NCBI GenBank assembly: GCA_030642545.1
Contig: DAOWNP010000116.1
Coordinates: 1 to 7,343 of the forward strand
Direction of reading: 5' to 3'
Length of the DNA: 7,343 nucleotides
Source: Desulfobacteraceae bacterium
GTDB taxonomy: Bacteria; Desulfobacterota; Desulfobacteria; Desulfobacterales; DAOWNP01
Part shown: positions 1 to 5,321 of the stretch, piece by piece
How the letters are laid out: the number at the start of each line of letters is the position of its first letter
How positions within the stretch are numbered: position 1 is the first letter of the stretch
Position numbers and translations under genes: made by a program
The notes under the pieces: model-generated
Databases searched by the model: none
Seen by the model: only the letters and a program-made list of their open reading frames with translations
What the model was told of the DNA's origin: nothing

Positions 1-40
1 TAAGTTCGATTAACATAAATTATATTCTCTCAACAGGTAA

Positions 41-70
41 AGAACCTTGACAAAACAACTTCCGCAAATA
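41..70 (+). repeat. Decayed copy of the 30-base palindromic repeat
   Basis: Aligned without gaps to the reverse complement of the copy at 191-220, this stretch matches at 24 of 30 positions, and four of the six differences are transitions. Both copies share the altered distal arm ending CAAATA in place of the CGTTCC arm of the intact form. That points to common descent rather than two independent degenerations. It lies in inverted orientation to the 191-220 copy, with about 120 bases between them that hold no recognisable gene. The match is read by eye in AT-rich DNA, so it is only moderately certain. Confidence 0.45.
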
Positions 71-190
71 TACATAATAAAATCAAGTCATCTTTGCCCC
101 ATCTAAAAACACAAAAACAACAAAAGAGCCAGCTATTCCTTCTGCTTTTGAGTTTTCAGATCGAACAAATCTAACCCCAATTTATGTGCC

Positions 191-220
191 TATTTGTGGA
201 AGTTATTTTATCCACGTTCC
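191..220 (-). repeat. Dispersed palindromic repeat, copy at the 3' end of the YbjN/CesT-like gene
   Basis: On the minus strand this reads GGAACGTGGA, a ten-base spacer, then TCCACAAATA. The first arm and the spacer match the copies at 2311-2340 and 5712-5732 almost exactly. The second arm has decayed in its outer half. The first G of the repeat is also the last base of the upstream gene's TAG stop codon, so the element begins exactly where the reading frame ends. There is no T-run, so it is not an ordinary intrinsic terminator. Confidence 0.8.
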
Positions 221-609
221 TAAGCATATTCAAGTAGTTCTAATCCAAATTCTGATAAAGCTAAACTTAATGCCTGAATTGATCCTTCTAACTCATTTTT
301 GTCAATGTTTTCTAATTGTAGTGTATCTCTGAAAAGGATAATTTTACTCTCTTCATCTAAAACAAAAGCACCGTGAACAAGCTTTCTGTTCATCTGAAGA
401 AGACGTTCAAAAAGATCATCTTTTTTAGAGGATACCTTCATAATGACCTGTTCTAAAATTACAATTGGTTCTTCACAATCAATAATAAGGTTTTTTATAC
501 TTAAATTTTCGTCATCTACTACTACTATCTCTTCATCAATATCTTCACTTATTATTGGAATGTTCATATCATTTAAATATTGTTTAATCAGTTCGAAATT
601 TTCTTTCAT
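220..609 (-). CDS. Small acidic YbjN/CesT-Tir-chaperone-like protein
   Basis: A 129-residue protein, soluble and strongly acidic, with no signal peptide or membrane segment. The frame is open four codons further upstream from a TTG at 621, but the ATG at 609 is preceded by GGAGAAG at ideal spacing and is the better start. The C-terminal half (about residues 61-125) has a helix rich in Leu and Asn, a short strand with an Asp-Glu turn (AFVLDEESKIILFRD), and a final helix of the form ELEGSIQALSLAL. This is the pattern of the YbjN / type III chaperone-like fold, including DUF2170-type proteins. Such proteins recur beside PspA and ion-channel genes in envelope-stress loci. The gene follows the potassium channel gene by about 60 bases on the same strand, so they are probably cotranscribed. 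No pspA gene is present in the window, though one could lie beyond the left edge. I am fairly sure of the fold group and unsure of the exact family; the molecular role is not known. Confidence 0.75.
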   Translation of the reverse strand: MKENFELIKQYLNDMNIPIISEDIDEEIVVVDDENLSIKNLIIDCEEPIVILEQVIMKVSSKKDDLFERLLQMNRKLVHGAFVLDEESKIILFRDTLQLENIDKNELEGSIQALSLALSEFGLELLEYA

Positions 610-670
610 ATGCTTCTCCAATGGTTAAGTATTTTTTAGTAAAAAGGTGATATATATTATTACATTTAAT

Positions 671-1699
671 TCAGCTTAAATCCGGTCGTTTTTCTGCAAT
701 TATAATAAGTTGATCATTGGTTTTAAGTATGTAATCATTATCTGGATTTGCTGTTAAATTAGTACCTTTTTTATCTTCAATTCCTATACATAAAATATTG
801 TGTTTTTTTTTAAGTTCACACATAACATCAATAAATTTCTTATCTATGGAATCAGAAGGGGTCTTAATTTTAAAGAGATCACTTCCATACCTGTTAGTTA
901 CAAGTTCACTTATTAATCTGGTAATCCCGTGATCTAACGTAGCCTGTACAATCAAATTAGTACTAAGTTCTCCAACTACTATGATTTCATCTGCTTTGGC
1001 TATTTTACAATGTTCTGCATTGCCTGATTCCATTATTTCAGCACAAGTATAGAGATCAGGGGATATGTTTTTTATTGTAAGAATATTTAATATTGTTTTT
1101 GCATCACTTGAATATGTATCTAATTTATTATCTGAGAGAACAATGATAGTATGTGCTTTTTCTATTTTAGCCATATTAAGTGTTTCTCGATTAATGTCTC
1201 CTTTTATAAAATTTAAGTTTTTATCGTTTACAGGTTTTTCGGAAATATCTGCAATTACAACAATTGGTCTTTTGCTGCATTTTGGATCTGCCCTTAGTTC
1301 AGCAACTATTTCCTGACCTCTGTAATTCCAGCCGCAAATAATAATATGGTTCGAAGTTTGTACCGGTTTCATTCCTCTGTTTTCCAATTTTTTGTTTTCA
1401 ATGAACAGGCTTGCTATTGTTGCTGTAAATACACCAAGCAATCCTATTCCCATGAACATAATAATTATTCCGATAATTTTTCCTCCTATTGTTGCAGGAG
1501 AAATATCACCATATCCAACAGTCGTCATGGTTACCAAAGACCACCATAAAGCATTTCCAAATGTTATATTTTTTTCAAAATAAACAAAAGACATGCTTCC
1601 AGAAAAAACAACTATAAGTATCAAAATAGCTATTTTATAGATGTTTTCCTGAGAGACAACGGAATTAAAATATTTAAGTATTCTTATTAATGTGTGCAT
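671..1699 (-). CDS. Two-TM potassium channel with C-terminal RCK (TrkA-N/TrkA-C) domain
   Basis: A 342-residue inner-membrane protein. Residues 22-42 form the first membrane helix. Residues 47-58 are the pore helix, followed by the potassium selectivity filter TTVGYGD (59-65), and residues 72-100 form the second membrane helix with a GIGLLG hinge. A RossmannoId RCK domain begins at about 117. Its nucleotide loop reads CGWNYRG rather than the classical GxGxxG, as in MthK-type channels, where this domain gates the pore in response to ligands. A TrkA-C-like domain follows at about 275-337. The overall architecture matches MthK/Kch-type channels, which work as tetramers. The ATG at 1699 has no clear Shine-Dalgarno sequence. 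Transcription starts from a 141-bp region shared divergently with the CheX-like gene. The small YbjN/CesT-like gene follows about 60 bases downstream, suggesting a channel plus accessory-protein operon. The family assignment is secure; the gating ligand cannot be read from sequence. Confidence 0.93.
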   Translation of the reverse strand: MHTLIRILKYFNSVVSQENIYKIAILILIVVFSGSMSFVYFEKNITFGNALWWSLVTMTTVGYGDISPATIGGKIIGIIIMFMGIGLLGVFTATIASLFIENKKLENRGMKPVQTSNHIIICGWNYRGQEIVAELRADPKCSKRPIVVIADISEKPVNDKNLNFIKGDINRETLNMAKIEKAHTIIVLSDNKLDTYSSDAKTILNILTIKNISPDLYTCAEIMESGNAEHCKIAKADEIIVVGELSTNLIVQATLDHGITRLISELVTNRYGSDLFKIKTPSDSIDKKFIDVMCELKKKHNILCIGIEDKKGTNLTANPDNDYILKTNDQLIIIAEKRPDLS

Positions 1700-1756
1700 T
1701 TAAGAGATAAAAATGTTGAAATTTTTTTTTCTTAGTTTTATTTATATACTATAGAA

Positions 1757-1771
1757 TGATAATTATTATTT
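1757..1771. promoter_or_regulatory. Possible Fur-box-like palindrome in the divergent intergenic region
   Basis: The bases TGATAAT, one spacer base and ATTATTT match 12 of the 14 defined positions of the 7-1-7 Fur-box model TGATAAT-n-ATTATCA. It lies between the divergently transcribed potassium channel and CheX-like genes. The region is extremely AT-rich, so such a match can easily arise by chance and no fur gene is in view. This is a weak call. Confidence 0.15.
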
Positions 1772-1840
1772 TACAAGTAAATATAATTAAGATTGTCTCT
1801 TTTCTTAAAACTCTTATAAAAATTTGAGATTATTAAAAAA

Positions 1841-2299
1841 ATGGATGCAGTATTTGCAAATTATTTTATAGAATCGACTCTTCATGTGCTTGAAACTACA
1901 GCTTCTGTGAATGTTAAAAGAAATAAGGTATTTGTAAAAAAGGGGTCTGATGCTTATGGAGATATTTCAGGTGTTTTGAAGTTTGTTGGAGATGTAAATG
2001 GTTCGGCTTCTATAAGTTTTGATAAAGAAGCTATATTAAGTATTGTTTCAGTGATGTTTGGTGAAGAAATAAAGGAGATAGATGATGAGATTAAAGATGC
2101 TGTAGGTGAAATTATTAATATGGTATCAGGTCAGGTATCAACTAAGCTTACACAGGATGGAAAGCAGGTTAAAGTTGAATTGTCAGGAGTTATTATGGGA
2201 GAAGGTCAGGTTATTAATCATGAGTATGACCTGCCTGTATTATCCATACCATTTAATACAGGGACAGGCCGGTTTATAATTGAATTATGTTGTAAGTGA
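1841..2299 (+). CDS. CheX-like chemotaxis phosphatase domain protein (paralogue A)
   Basis: A 152-residue soluble protein consisting of one CheX/CheC/FliN-type domain. CheC-family enzymes dephosphorylate CheY-P using an acidic residue, a Glu and an Asn in the pattern D/S-x3-E-x2-N. Here Asp86, Glu90 and Asn93 (DAVGEIIN) are all present, so catalysis is plausible. The Pro that usually follows about 22 residues later is replaced: the aligned position of paralogue B is Pro115, here Ser115. The domain starts MDAVFANYFIESTLHVLET and matches paralogue B at 4785-5246 end to end, with roughly 45% identity by eye. The ATG at 1841 has only a weak GAG upstream. The gene is divergent from the potassium channel gene and is followed by a palindromic repeat and then a terminator-like hairpin, so it is probably transcribed alone. 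No CheA, CheY or receptor gene is nearby, so its response-regulator partner is unknown. Confidence 0.88.
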   Translation: MDAVFANYFIESTLHVLETTASVNVKRNKVFVKKGSDAYGDISGVLKFVGDVNGSASISFDKEAILSIVSVMFGEEIKEIDDEIKDAVGEIINMVSGQVSTKLTQDGKQVKVELSGVIMGEGQVINHEYDLPVLSIPFNTGTGRFIIELCCK

Positions 2300-2310
2300 A
2301 ACAGAGTTAA

Positions 2311-2340
2311 GGAACGTGGAAGTTATTTCATCCACATTCC
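2311..2340. repeat. Dispersed palindromic repeat, most intact copy
   Basis: The arms GGAACGTGGA and TCCACATTCC surround the ten-base spacer AGTTATTTCA. They pair at nine of ten positions, the exception being a C opposite A. It begins 12 bases after the stop codon of CheX paralogue A. The flanks TTAA before and TAA after also resemble the flanks of the other copies. No T-run follows, so it is a structured repeat rather than a simple terminator. Confidence 0.85.
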
Positions 2341-2409
2341 TAATAAGCTGGAACAAATGAATTAATAAATATTATTGACTTTTTAAAGAAGCTGTAATAG
2401 TACTTTTCG

Positions 2410-2455
2410 TAATATTATTGGTGTATATGAGGAAGTATATACACCAATAATATTA
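2410..2455. repeat. Long perfect AT-rich hairpin
   Basis: Bases 2411-2428 and 2437-2454 are exact reverse complements (18 bp) around an 8-base loop GAGGAAGT, and one further T-A pair closes it at 2410/2455. Beyond a two-base bulge, CTTTT before the stem can also pair with AAAAG after it. The sequence is unrelated to the 30-base repeat. It is followed on the plus strand by A residues rather than T, so a terminator function is not obvious. A foldback element or RNA-stability structure is possible. Confidence 0.85.
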
Positions 2456-2475
2456 AAAAGGTTCGTTTTTTATTG

Positions 2476-2526
2476 ATGAAAACAACCATATTGTCGGGAA
2501 AAATTACTATTGTCTTCATTTTTTTT
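2476..2526 (+). terminator. Candidate intrinsic terminator upstream of the winged-helix gene
   Basis: ATGAAAACAA (2476-2485) pairs with TTGTCTTCAT (2510-2519) at nine of ten positions across a 24-base loop and is followed by a run of eight T. It would end transcripts from CheX paralogue A. The stem is AT-rich and the loop is long, so efficiency is uncertain. Confidence 0.5.
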
Positions 2527-2558
2527 GGACAATAAATAGCTATATAAGGATATTTATT

Positions 2559-2942
2559 ATGATGAAAACACTGCAGGATCAATTACAATTATTATCTTCA
2601 ACTCTTGTTACGTTATCAAAACAGTTAGAAATGATTGCAACTCATATGAATACTATTTCTGTTTCAAAAGAACAATTTGATTTTACTGAAGAAAAGTTTA
2701 AACATCAAAATGCTGGGAATACGAATAATTTGCTGGCATTATCTGAAAATCCTTTTGAGTCGGCTATTCCTGTGCTTGAAACTGTTTATGATATTATCAG
2801 GCGTAATAGAAAAGGTGCAAGTGTTATGGATTTAAGAGAAAAAACAGGTTTTGGCCCGCGTCAGGTGAGTAATGCTGTTTATAAGCTTTCTCAGAGAGGA
2901 CGTATTAAGTCAAAGGGCAGAGGTATATATATAAAATCTTGA
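2559..2942 (+). CDS. Coiled-coil plus winged-helix DNA-binding protein, family not recognised
   Basis: A 127-residue soluble protein. Residues 3-35 form a Leu/Met/Ile heptad-rich helix likely to be a coiled coil or dimerisation segment. Residues 36-65 form a polar linker. Residues 68-127 form a winged helix-turn-helix: a helix ETVYDIIRRN, then GASVMDLREKTGFGPRQVSN as the turn and recognition helix, then a basic wing GRIKSKGRGIYIKS. The C-terminus is strongly basic, fitting DNA contact. The ATG at 2559 follows AAGGA with 8-base spacing, and a second ATG at 2562 is a near-equal alternative. The gene stands alone between two terminator-like hairpins, downstream of one CheX-like gene and upstream of the DUF3334-type gene on the same strand. 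It is probably a small transcriptional regulator of local genes, but this is inference from the fold and position. No family name can be given with confidence. Confidence 0.75.
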   Translation: MMKTLQDQLQLLSSTLVTLSKQLEMIATHMNTISVSKEQFDFTEEKFKHQNAGNTNNLLALSENPFESAIPVLETVYDIIRRNRKGASVMDLREKTGFGPRQVSNAVYKLSQRGRIKSKGRGIYIKS

Positions 2943-2974
2943 AAAGAATCTTTAAAAAAATAACTTTATTTATT

Positions 2975-3024
2975 GCATCAGTAAGTGTATACTTTATTAT
3001 ATGATTTATTGGTGCTTTTTTTTT
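2975..3024 (+). terminator. Intrinsic terminator after the winged-helix gene
   Basis: GCATCAGTAA (2975-2984) pairs with TTATTGGTGC (3006-3015) over all ten positions if two G-U wobbles are allowed. The loop is 21 bases, and a run of nine T follows directly (3016-3024). It lies 32 bases after the stop codon of the winged-helix gene and is the best terminator in the window. Confidence 0.75.
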
Positions 3025-3086
3025 GTATAATCAACTTCACTTTCCTTTGTTTTTAAAATTAAATAATTCAATATGAAAGATTTTAT

Positions 3087-3620
3087 ATGGAAACTCAAAA
3101 ACCTACTATAGATATAATTAGTAAAATATTTTGTGTGGCAACAAAAAAAGTTATAGAAACAGCAACAAAAACTAATATAGTATGCATTCCTACTATTCAG
3201 AAAATCCCAAAAGTTAGTATAAGACCTTCTATTGGTTGTTTCGTACAGTTTAGTGGGGATTATAATGGGTTAACTGTAATGAATTTTTCAGATAGAGCAG
3301 CAATGACTATTTATAAAAATTATATGTTGAACATGGGAATTTCTGAAAAAGAACTGGTCTCTTCATATACATCAAGTGATGTACCGGATAGTATTGGTGA
3401 ATTGACAAATCAGGTTATGGGGCAAGGTTTAAGTATGGTAGAAGATAAATTTATGCTTAGTTCATTTTGTGGTCAGCCAAAAGCACTTGCATTAAATAGT
3501 GCAATTACACTTACTATAGATTCAAGCTATATTAATAACAGGAGAATGGCTTTTGTAATTGATGGGAATAAATTTTATCTGGAACTTTCAATGGAATCTA
3601 CAGAATTTATTGTTTTATAG
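3087..3620 (+). CDS. DUF3334-family protein with CheC/CheX-type signature
   Basis: A 177-residue soluble protein. Its pattern (an IETATKTN helix near 23-30, SIRPSIGCFVQFSGDYNGLTV near 44-64, then NMGISEKEL, DSIGELTNQVMGQ and FYLELSMESTEFI) matches the DUF3334 family as I recall it from Vibrio and other Gammaproteobacteria. It also carries the CheC/CheX phosphatase signature: Asp101, Glu105, Asn108 and a Pro 23 residues later (Pro131). The sequence is divergent from the two CheX paralogues in this window. A phosphatase acting on a phosphorylated receiver domain is therefore plausible but unproven for this family. Only a weak GAAAGA lies 7-8 bases before the ATG. The gene sits after a strong terminator, so it has its own promoter. 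Its stop codon lies inside the tail of the convergent sigma-54 activator gene, a 6-base overlap. Confidence 0.8.
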   Translation: METQKPTIDIISKIFCVATKKVIETATKTNIVCIPTIQKIPKVSIRPSIGCFVQFSGDYNGLTVMNFSDRAAMTIYKNYMLNMGISEKELVSSYTSSDVPDSIGELTNQVMGQGLSMVEDKFMLSSFCGQPKALALNSAITLTIDSSYINNRRMAFVIDGNKFYLELSMESTEFIVL

Positions 3621-4616
3621 TGTTTCTATTTTTAATTTTTTAATTTTTTCAACAAGAGTTGTTCTATTTATTTTTAAAAGATCCGCAGCTTTTGCTTTTA
3701 CTCCATTTGTTTGATTTAAAGCCTGCATAATAATAGTTTTTTGAAATTTTTTGACTGCATTATTAAAATTAAAATTATCGTTAATTATATCTATGTCCTT
3801 TGTTTTTATAAAGGGTTTGTTTGAAGATATTATATGATCAGGAATATCAGATGTTTTTATCTCTGTTTCATCAACCATAACATACATTCTCTCAATTATG
3901 TTTTCGAGCTCTCTTATATTACCTGGCCATGTATAGTTAATTAATACATTAAGAGCATTGTCAGATATTTTTTTTATTTGTATATTTTTTTGTATGGAAA
4001 GATATTTTAAAAAATAGTTTATTAAAATAGGTATATCGTTTTTTCTTTCTCTTAAAGGAGGGATTTTTATTGGAATTACATTGAGCCTGTAATATAAATC
4101 TTCTCTAAATTCTGTTTTTTTAACAGCTTTTAATAAATCCTTATTGGTAGCTGCTAAAACACGTATGTTAACGTTTATGGTTTTTGTGCCACCAACTCTT
4201 TCAAAGCTTTGTTCCTGCAGAACTCTTAACAGTTTAACCTGAAGATTAGGACTCATGTCGCCAATTTCATCAAGAAAAACAGAGCTGCTGTCGGCCATCT
4301 CAAATCTGCCGATTCGTGTTTTATATGCACCTGTAAATGCACCTTTTTCATGACCAAAAAGTTCACTTTCTAAAAGTTCTCCTGGTATAGCACCACAATT
4401 TATAGTTATCATCTGTTTTTTATTTCGATTGCTGTTGTTGTGTATTGACCTTGCTATAAGCTCTTTTCCTGTGCCACTTTCACCTGTAATCAGTACAGTG
4501 CTGTCAGTTGCAGCAACCTTTTTAGCTATTTTAATTACTTTAAAAAAATTTTGACTTTGCCCTATAATATTAGCAAAATTATTGTTTGTATTTCTAATCA
4601 ATTTATTATTTTCCAA
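3615..4616 (-). CDS. FleQ/FlrA-like sigma-54-dependent transcription activator lacking an N-terminal sensory domain
   Basis: About 333 residues. The AAA+ core contains Walker A GESGTGKE (45-52), the sigma-54-contacting loop GAFTGA (92-97), Walker B VFLDEIGD (113-120), the arginine-finger region REDLYYRLNV (171-180) and sensor II WPGNIREL (230-237). A Fis-type helix-turn-helix lies at 306-327. The recognition helix NRTTLVEKIKKLKI closely resembles that of FleQ/FlrA flagellar master regulators, and the region before Walker A (AATDSTVLI) is also FleQ-like. There is no receiver domain; only about 18 residues precede the AAA+ core, as in PspF-like short activators. As I recall FleQ, its c-di-GMP-binding arginine upstream of the core and an Arg-Asn pair after Walker A are important. 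Here that second pair reads Arg-Ser, so c-di-GMP binding is doubtful. No ATG is available: the start is TTG at 4616, or TTG at 4601, which has GGAAAA seven bases upstream. It follows CheX paralogue B on the same strand but beyond a terminator. Confidence 0.93.
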   Translation of the reverse strand: MENNKLIRNTNNNFANIIGQSQNFFKVIKIAKKVAATDSTVLITGESGTGKELIARSIHNNSNRNKKQMITINCGAIPGELLESELFGHEKGAFTGAYKTRIGRFEMADSSSVFLDEIGDMSPNLQVKLLRVLQEQSFERVGGTKTINVNIRVLAATNKDLLKAVKKTEFREDLYYRLNVIPIKIPPLRERKNDIPILINYFLKYLSIQKNIQIKKISDNALNVLINYTWPGNIRELENIIERMYVMVDETEIKTSDIPDHIISSNKPFIKTKDIDIINDNFNFNNAVKKFQKTIIMQALNQTNGVKAKAADLLKINRTTLVEKIKKLKIETL

Positions 4617-4670
4617 AAAAATATGATTGCAAAAAAACAGTGAATCTAAAATATAGAAAGAAATTTATTT

Positions 4671-4676
4671 ATTATA
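4671..4676 (-). promoter_or_regulatory. Possible -10 element for the sigma-54 activator gene
   Basis: The minus strand contains an exact TATAAT about 55-70 bases before the candidate TTG starts of the activator gene. No good -35 element is visible 16-18 bases upstream. The hexamer lies within a 9-bp AT palindrome (4661-4669 with 4678-4686), which could serve as an operator or could be chance in this AT-rich sequence. Confidence 0.3.
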
Positions 4677-4755
4677 CAATAAATTTTTAGATAATAAATA
4701 AAGATGTGGTGACTAAAAGTGAGTAAGAATAAATTTTATCAGATAGAATTTTAGT

Positions 4756-4782
4756 AAAAACAAGAGATATCTTCACCTGTTT
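4756..4782 (-). terminator. Candidate intrinsic terminator after CheX paralogue B
   Basis: On the minus strand, just after the TAG stop, AAACAGGTGA pairs with TCTCTTGTTT at nine of ten positions (one G-U wobble, one mismatch) across a five-base loop. The T-run TTTTT at 4760-4756 overlaps the end of the stem. It would end the HD-GYP/PilZ/CheX transcript and separate it from the sigma-54 activator gene. Confidence 0.55.
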
Positions 4783-4784
4783 AC

Positions 4785-5246
4785 CTATGTATCTATACAT
4801 ACTTCTATGGTAAATTTACCTCCATCTACAGTAAAAGGGATGGCTATTTTAGGCCCGTCTGTATAGTGAGTAATTGTGTGTTTTTCACCTGATATAACAG
4901 ATGGAATAGCAGCTTCAAATACACGATTAATCTCTTCGAGTTCTCTTCTTGCCTGACCTGAAATCATATTTGTTAATTCTCCTACAGCATCTGCTACTTC
5001 GGAATTAAGCTCTTCCATTGGTTCACCAAACATATTTGAAACAATTTTTAAGATACTGCCTTTATCAAATGTAACCGAAACAGTACCGTTTGCTTCTCCT
5101 GTGAGACCAATAACTCCTGTTACATCACCTTGTGCTACAGAGTCTTTTTTAAGATATGGTTTACCAGCTTCACACTTCACAAAAGCCATTGTTTCAAGTA
5201 CATTAATTGTAGCTTTGATAAAGGGGTTAATCAATTTTGCATCCAT
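4785..5246 (-). CDS. CheX-like chemotaxis phosphatase domain protein (paralogue B)
   Basis: A 153-residue single-domain CheX/CheC-type protein, expected to be cytoplasmic and to remove phosphate from a CheY-like receiver. The catalytic pattern is complete: Asp86, Glu90 and Asn93 (DAVGELTN), with the following conserved Pro at 115. It aligns with paralogue A without gaps through about residue 105, including MDA at the start, the VLET helix, GDxxGV, SFDK/TFDK and MFGE. This is the more canonical of the two, since A has lost the Pro. The ATG at 5246 has the best ribosome binding site in the window (AAGGAGA). It is the last gene of a minus-strand run after HD-GYP, the atypical PilZ and the canonical PilZ gene, 75 bases after the last of these, and is closed by a terminator. 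The setting links it to c-di-GMP signalling and probably motility control. Confidence 0.9.
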   Translation of the reverse strand: MDAKLINPFIKATINVLETMAFVKCEAGKPYLKKDSVAQGDVTGVIGLTGEANGTVSVTFDKGSILKIVSNMFGEPMEELNSEVADAVGELTNMISGQARRELEEINRVFEAAIPSVISGEKHTITHYTDGPKIAIPFTVDGGKFTIEVCIDT

Positions 5247-5266
5247 TAGTTTCTCCTTAACCCTTT
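5220..5266 (-). promoter_or_regulatory. Possible translation-control stem enclosing the CheX B ribosome binding site
   Basis: In the minus-strand transcript AAAGGGTTAA, immediately before and touching the Shine-Dalgarno sequence, can pair with TTAACCCCTTT in codons 6-9 of the CheX paralogue B gene. This gives ten pairs with one bulged C. The loop contains GGAGAAA and the ATG. Such a fold could modulate initiation. It is seen by inspection only and has not been tested for folding energy. Confidence 0.35.
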
Positions 5267-5273
5267 TTGCATT

Positions 5274-5294
5274 ATCTATTTAAAAAAAATAGAT
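5274..5294 (-). repeat. Small intergenic hairpin between PilZ and CheX B
   Basis: ATCTATTT (5274-5281) and AAATAGAT (5287-5294) are perfect reverse complements around a five-base homopolymer loop (A on the plus strand, U in the minus-strand transcript). It lies 15-35 bases upstream of the CheX B ribosome binding site in the probable polycistronic message. The stem has only one G-C pair, so it is weak. An mRNA processing or attenuation role is possible but unsupported. Confidence 0.4.
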
Positions 5295-5321
5295 ATGGTT
5301 TTGATTTTTTTTCTTGAATTT

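Noticed and set aside
81..332. Plus-strand open frame without a start codon running from 81 into the YbjN/CesT-like gene
   Set aside because: It has no start codon or ribosome binding site, crosses the palindromic repeat and then runs antisense to a well-supported gene. No recognisable domain is visible in its translation.
610..621. Longer form of the YbjN/CesT-like protein starting at TTG 621
   Set aside because: The TTG overlaps the GGAGAAG that serves as the ribosome binding site for the ATG at 609, so the shorter protein is preferred.
1065..1583. Open frames on the plus strand within the potassium channel gene
   Set aside because: They are antisense shadows of a channel gene with a clear selectivity filter and RCK domain, and show no domain of their own.
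2300..2558. Small gene in the gap between CheX paralogue A and the winged-helix gene
   Set aside because: No frame with a start and ribosome binding site was found. The region is taken up by the palindromic repeat, the long hairpin and a terminator-like structure.
4625..4650. Possible sigma-54 (-24/-12) promoter before the activator gene, around TTTGCA
   Set aside because: A TTGCA-like -12 element is present, but the essential GG of the -24 element is absent at the required spacing.
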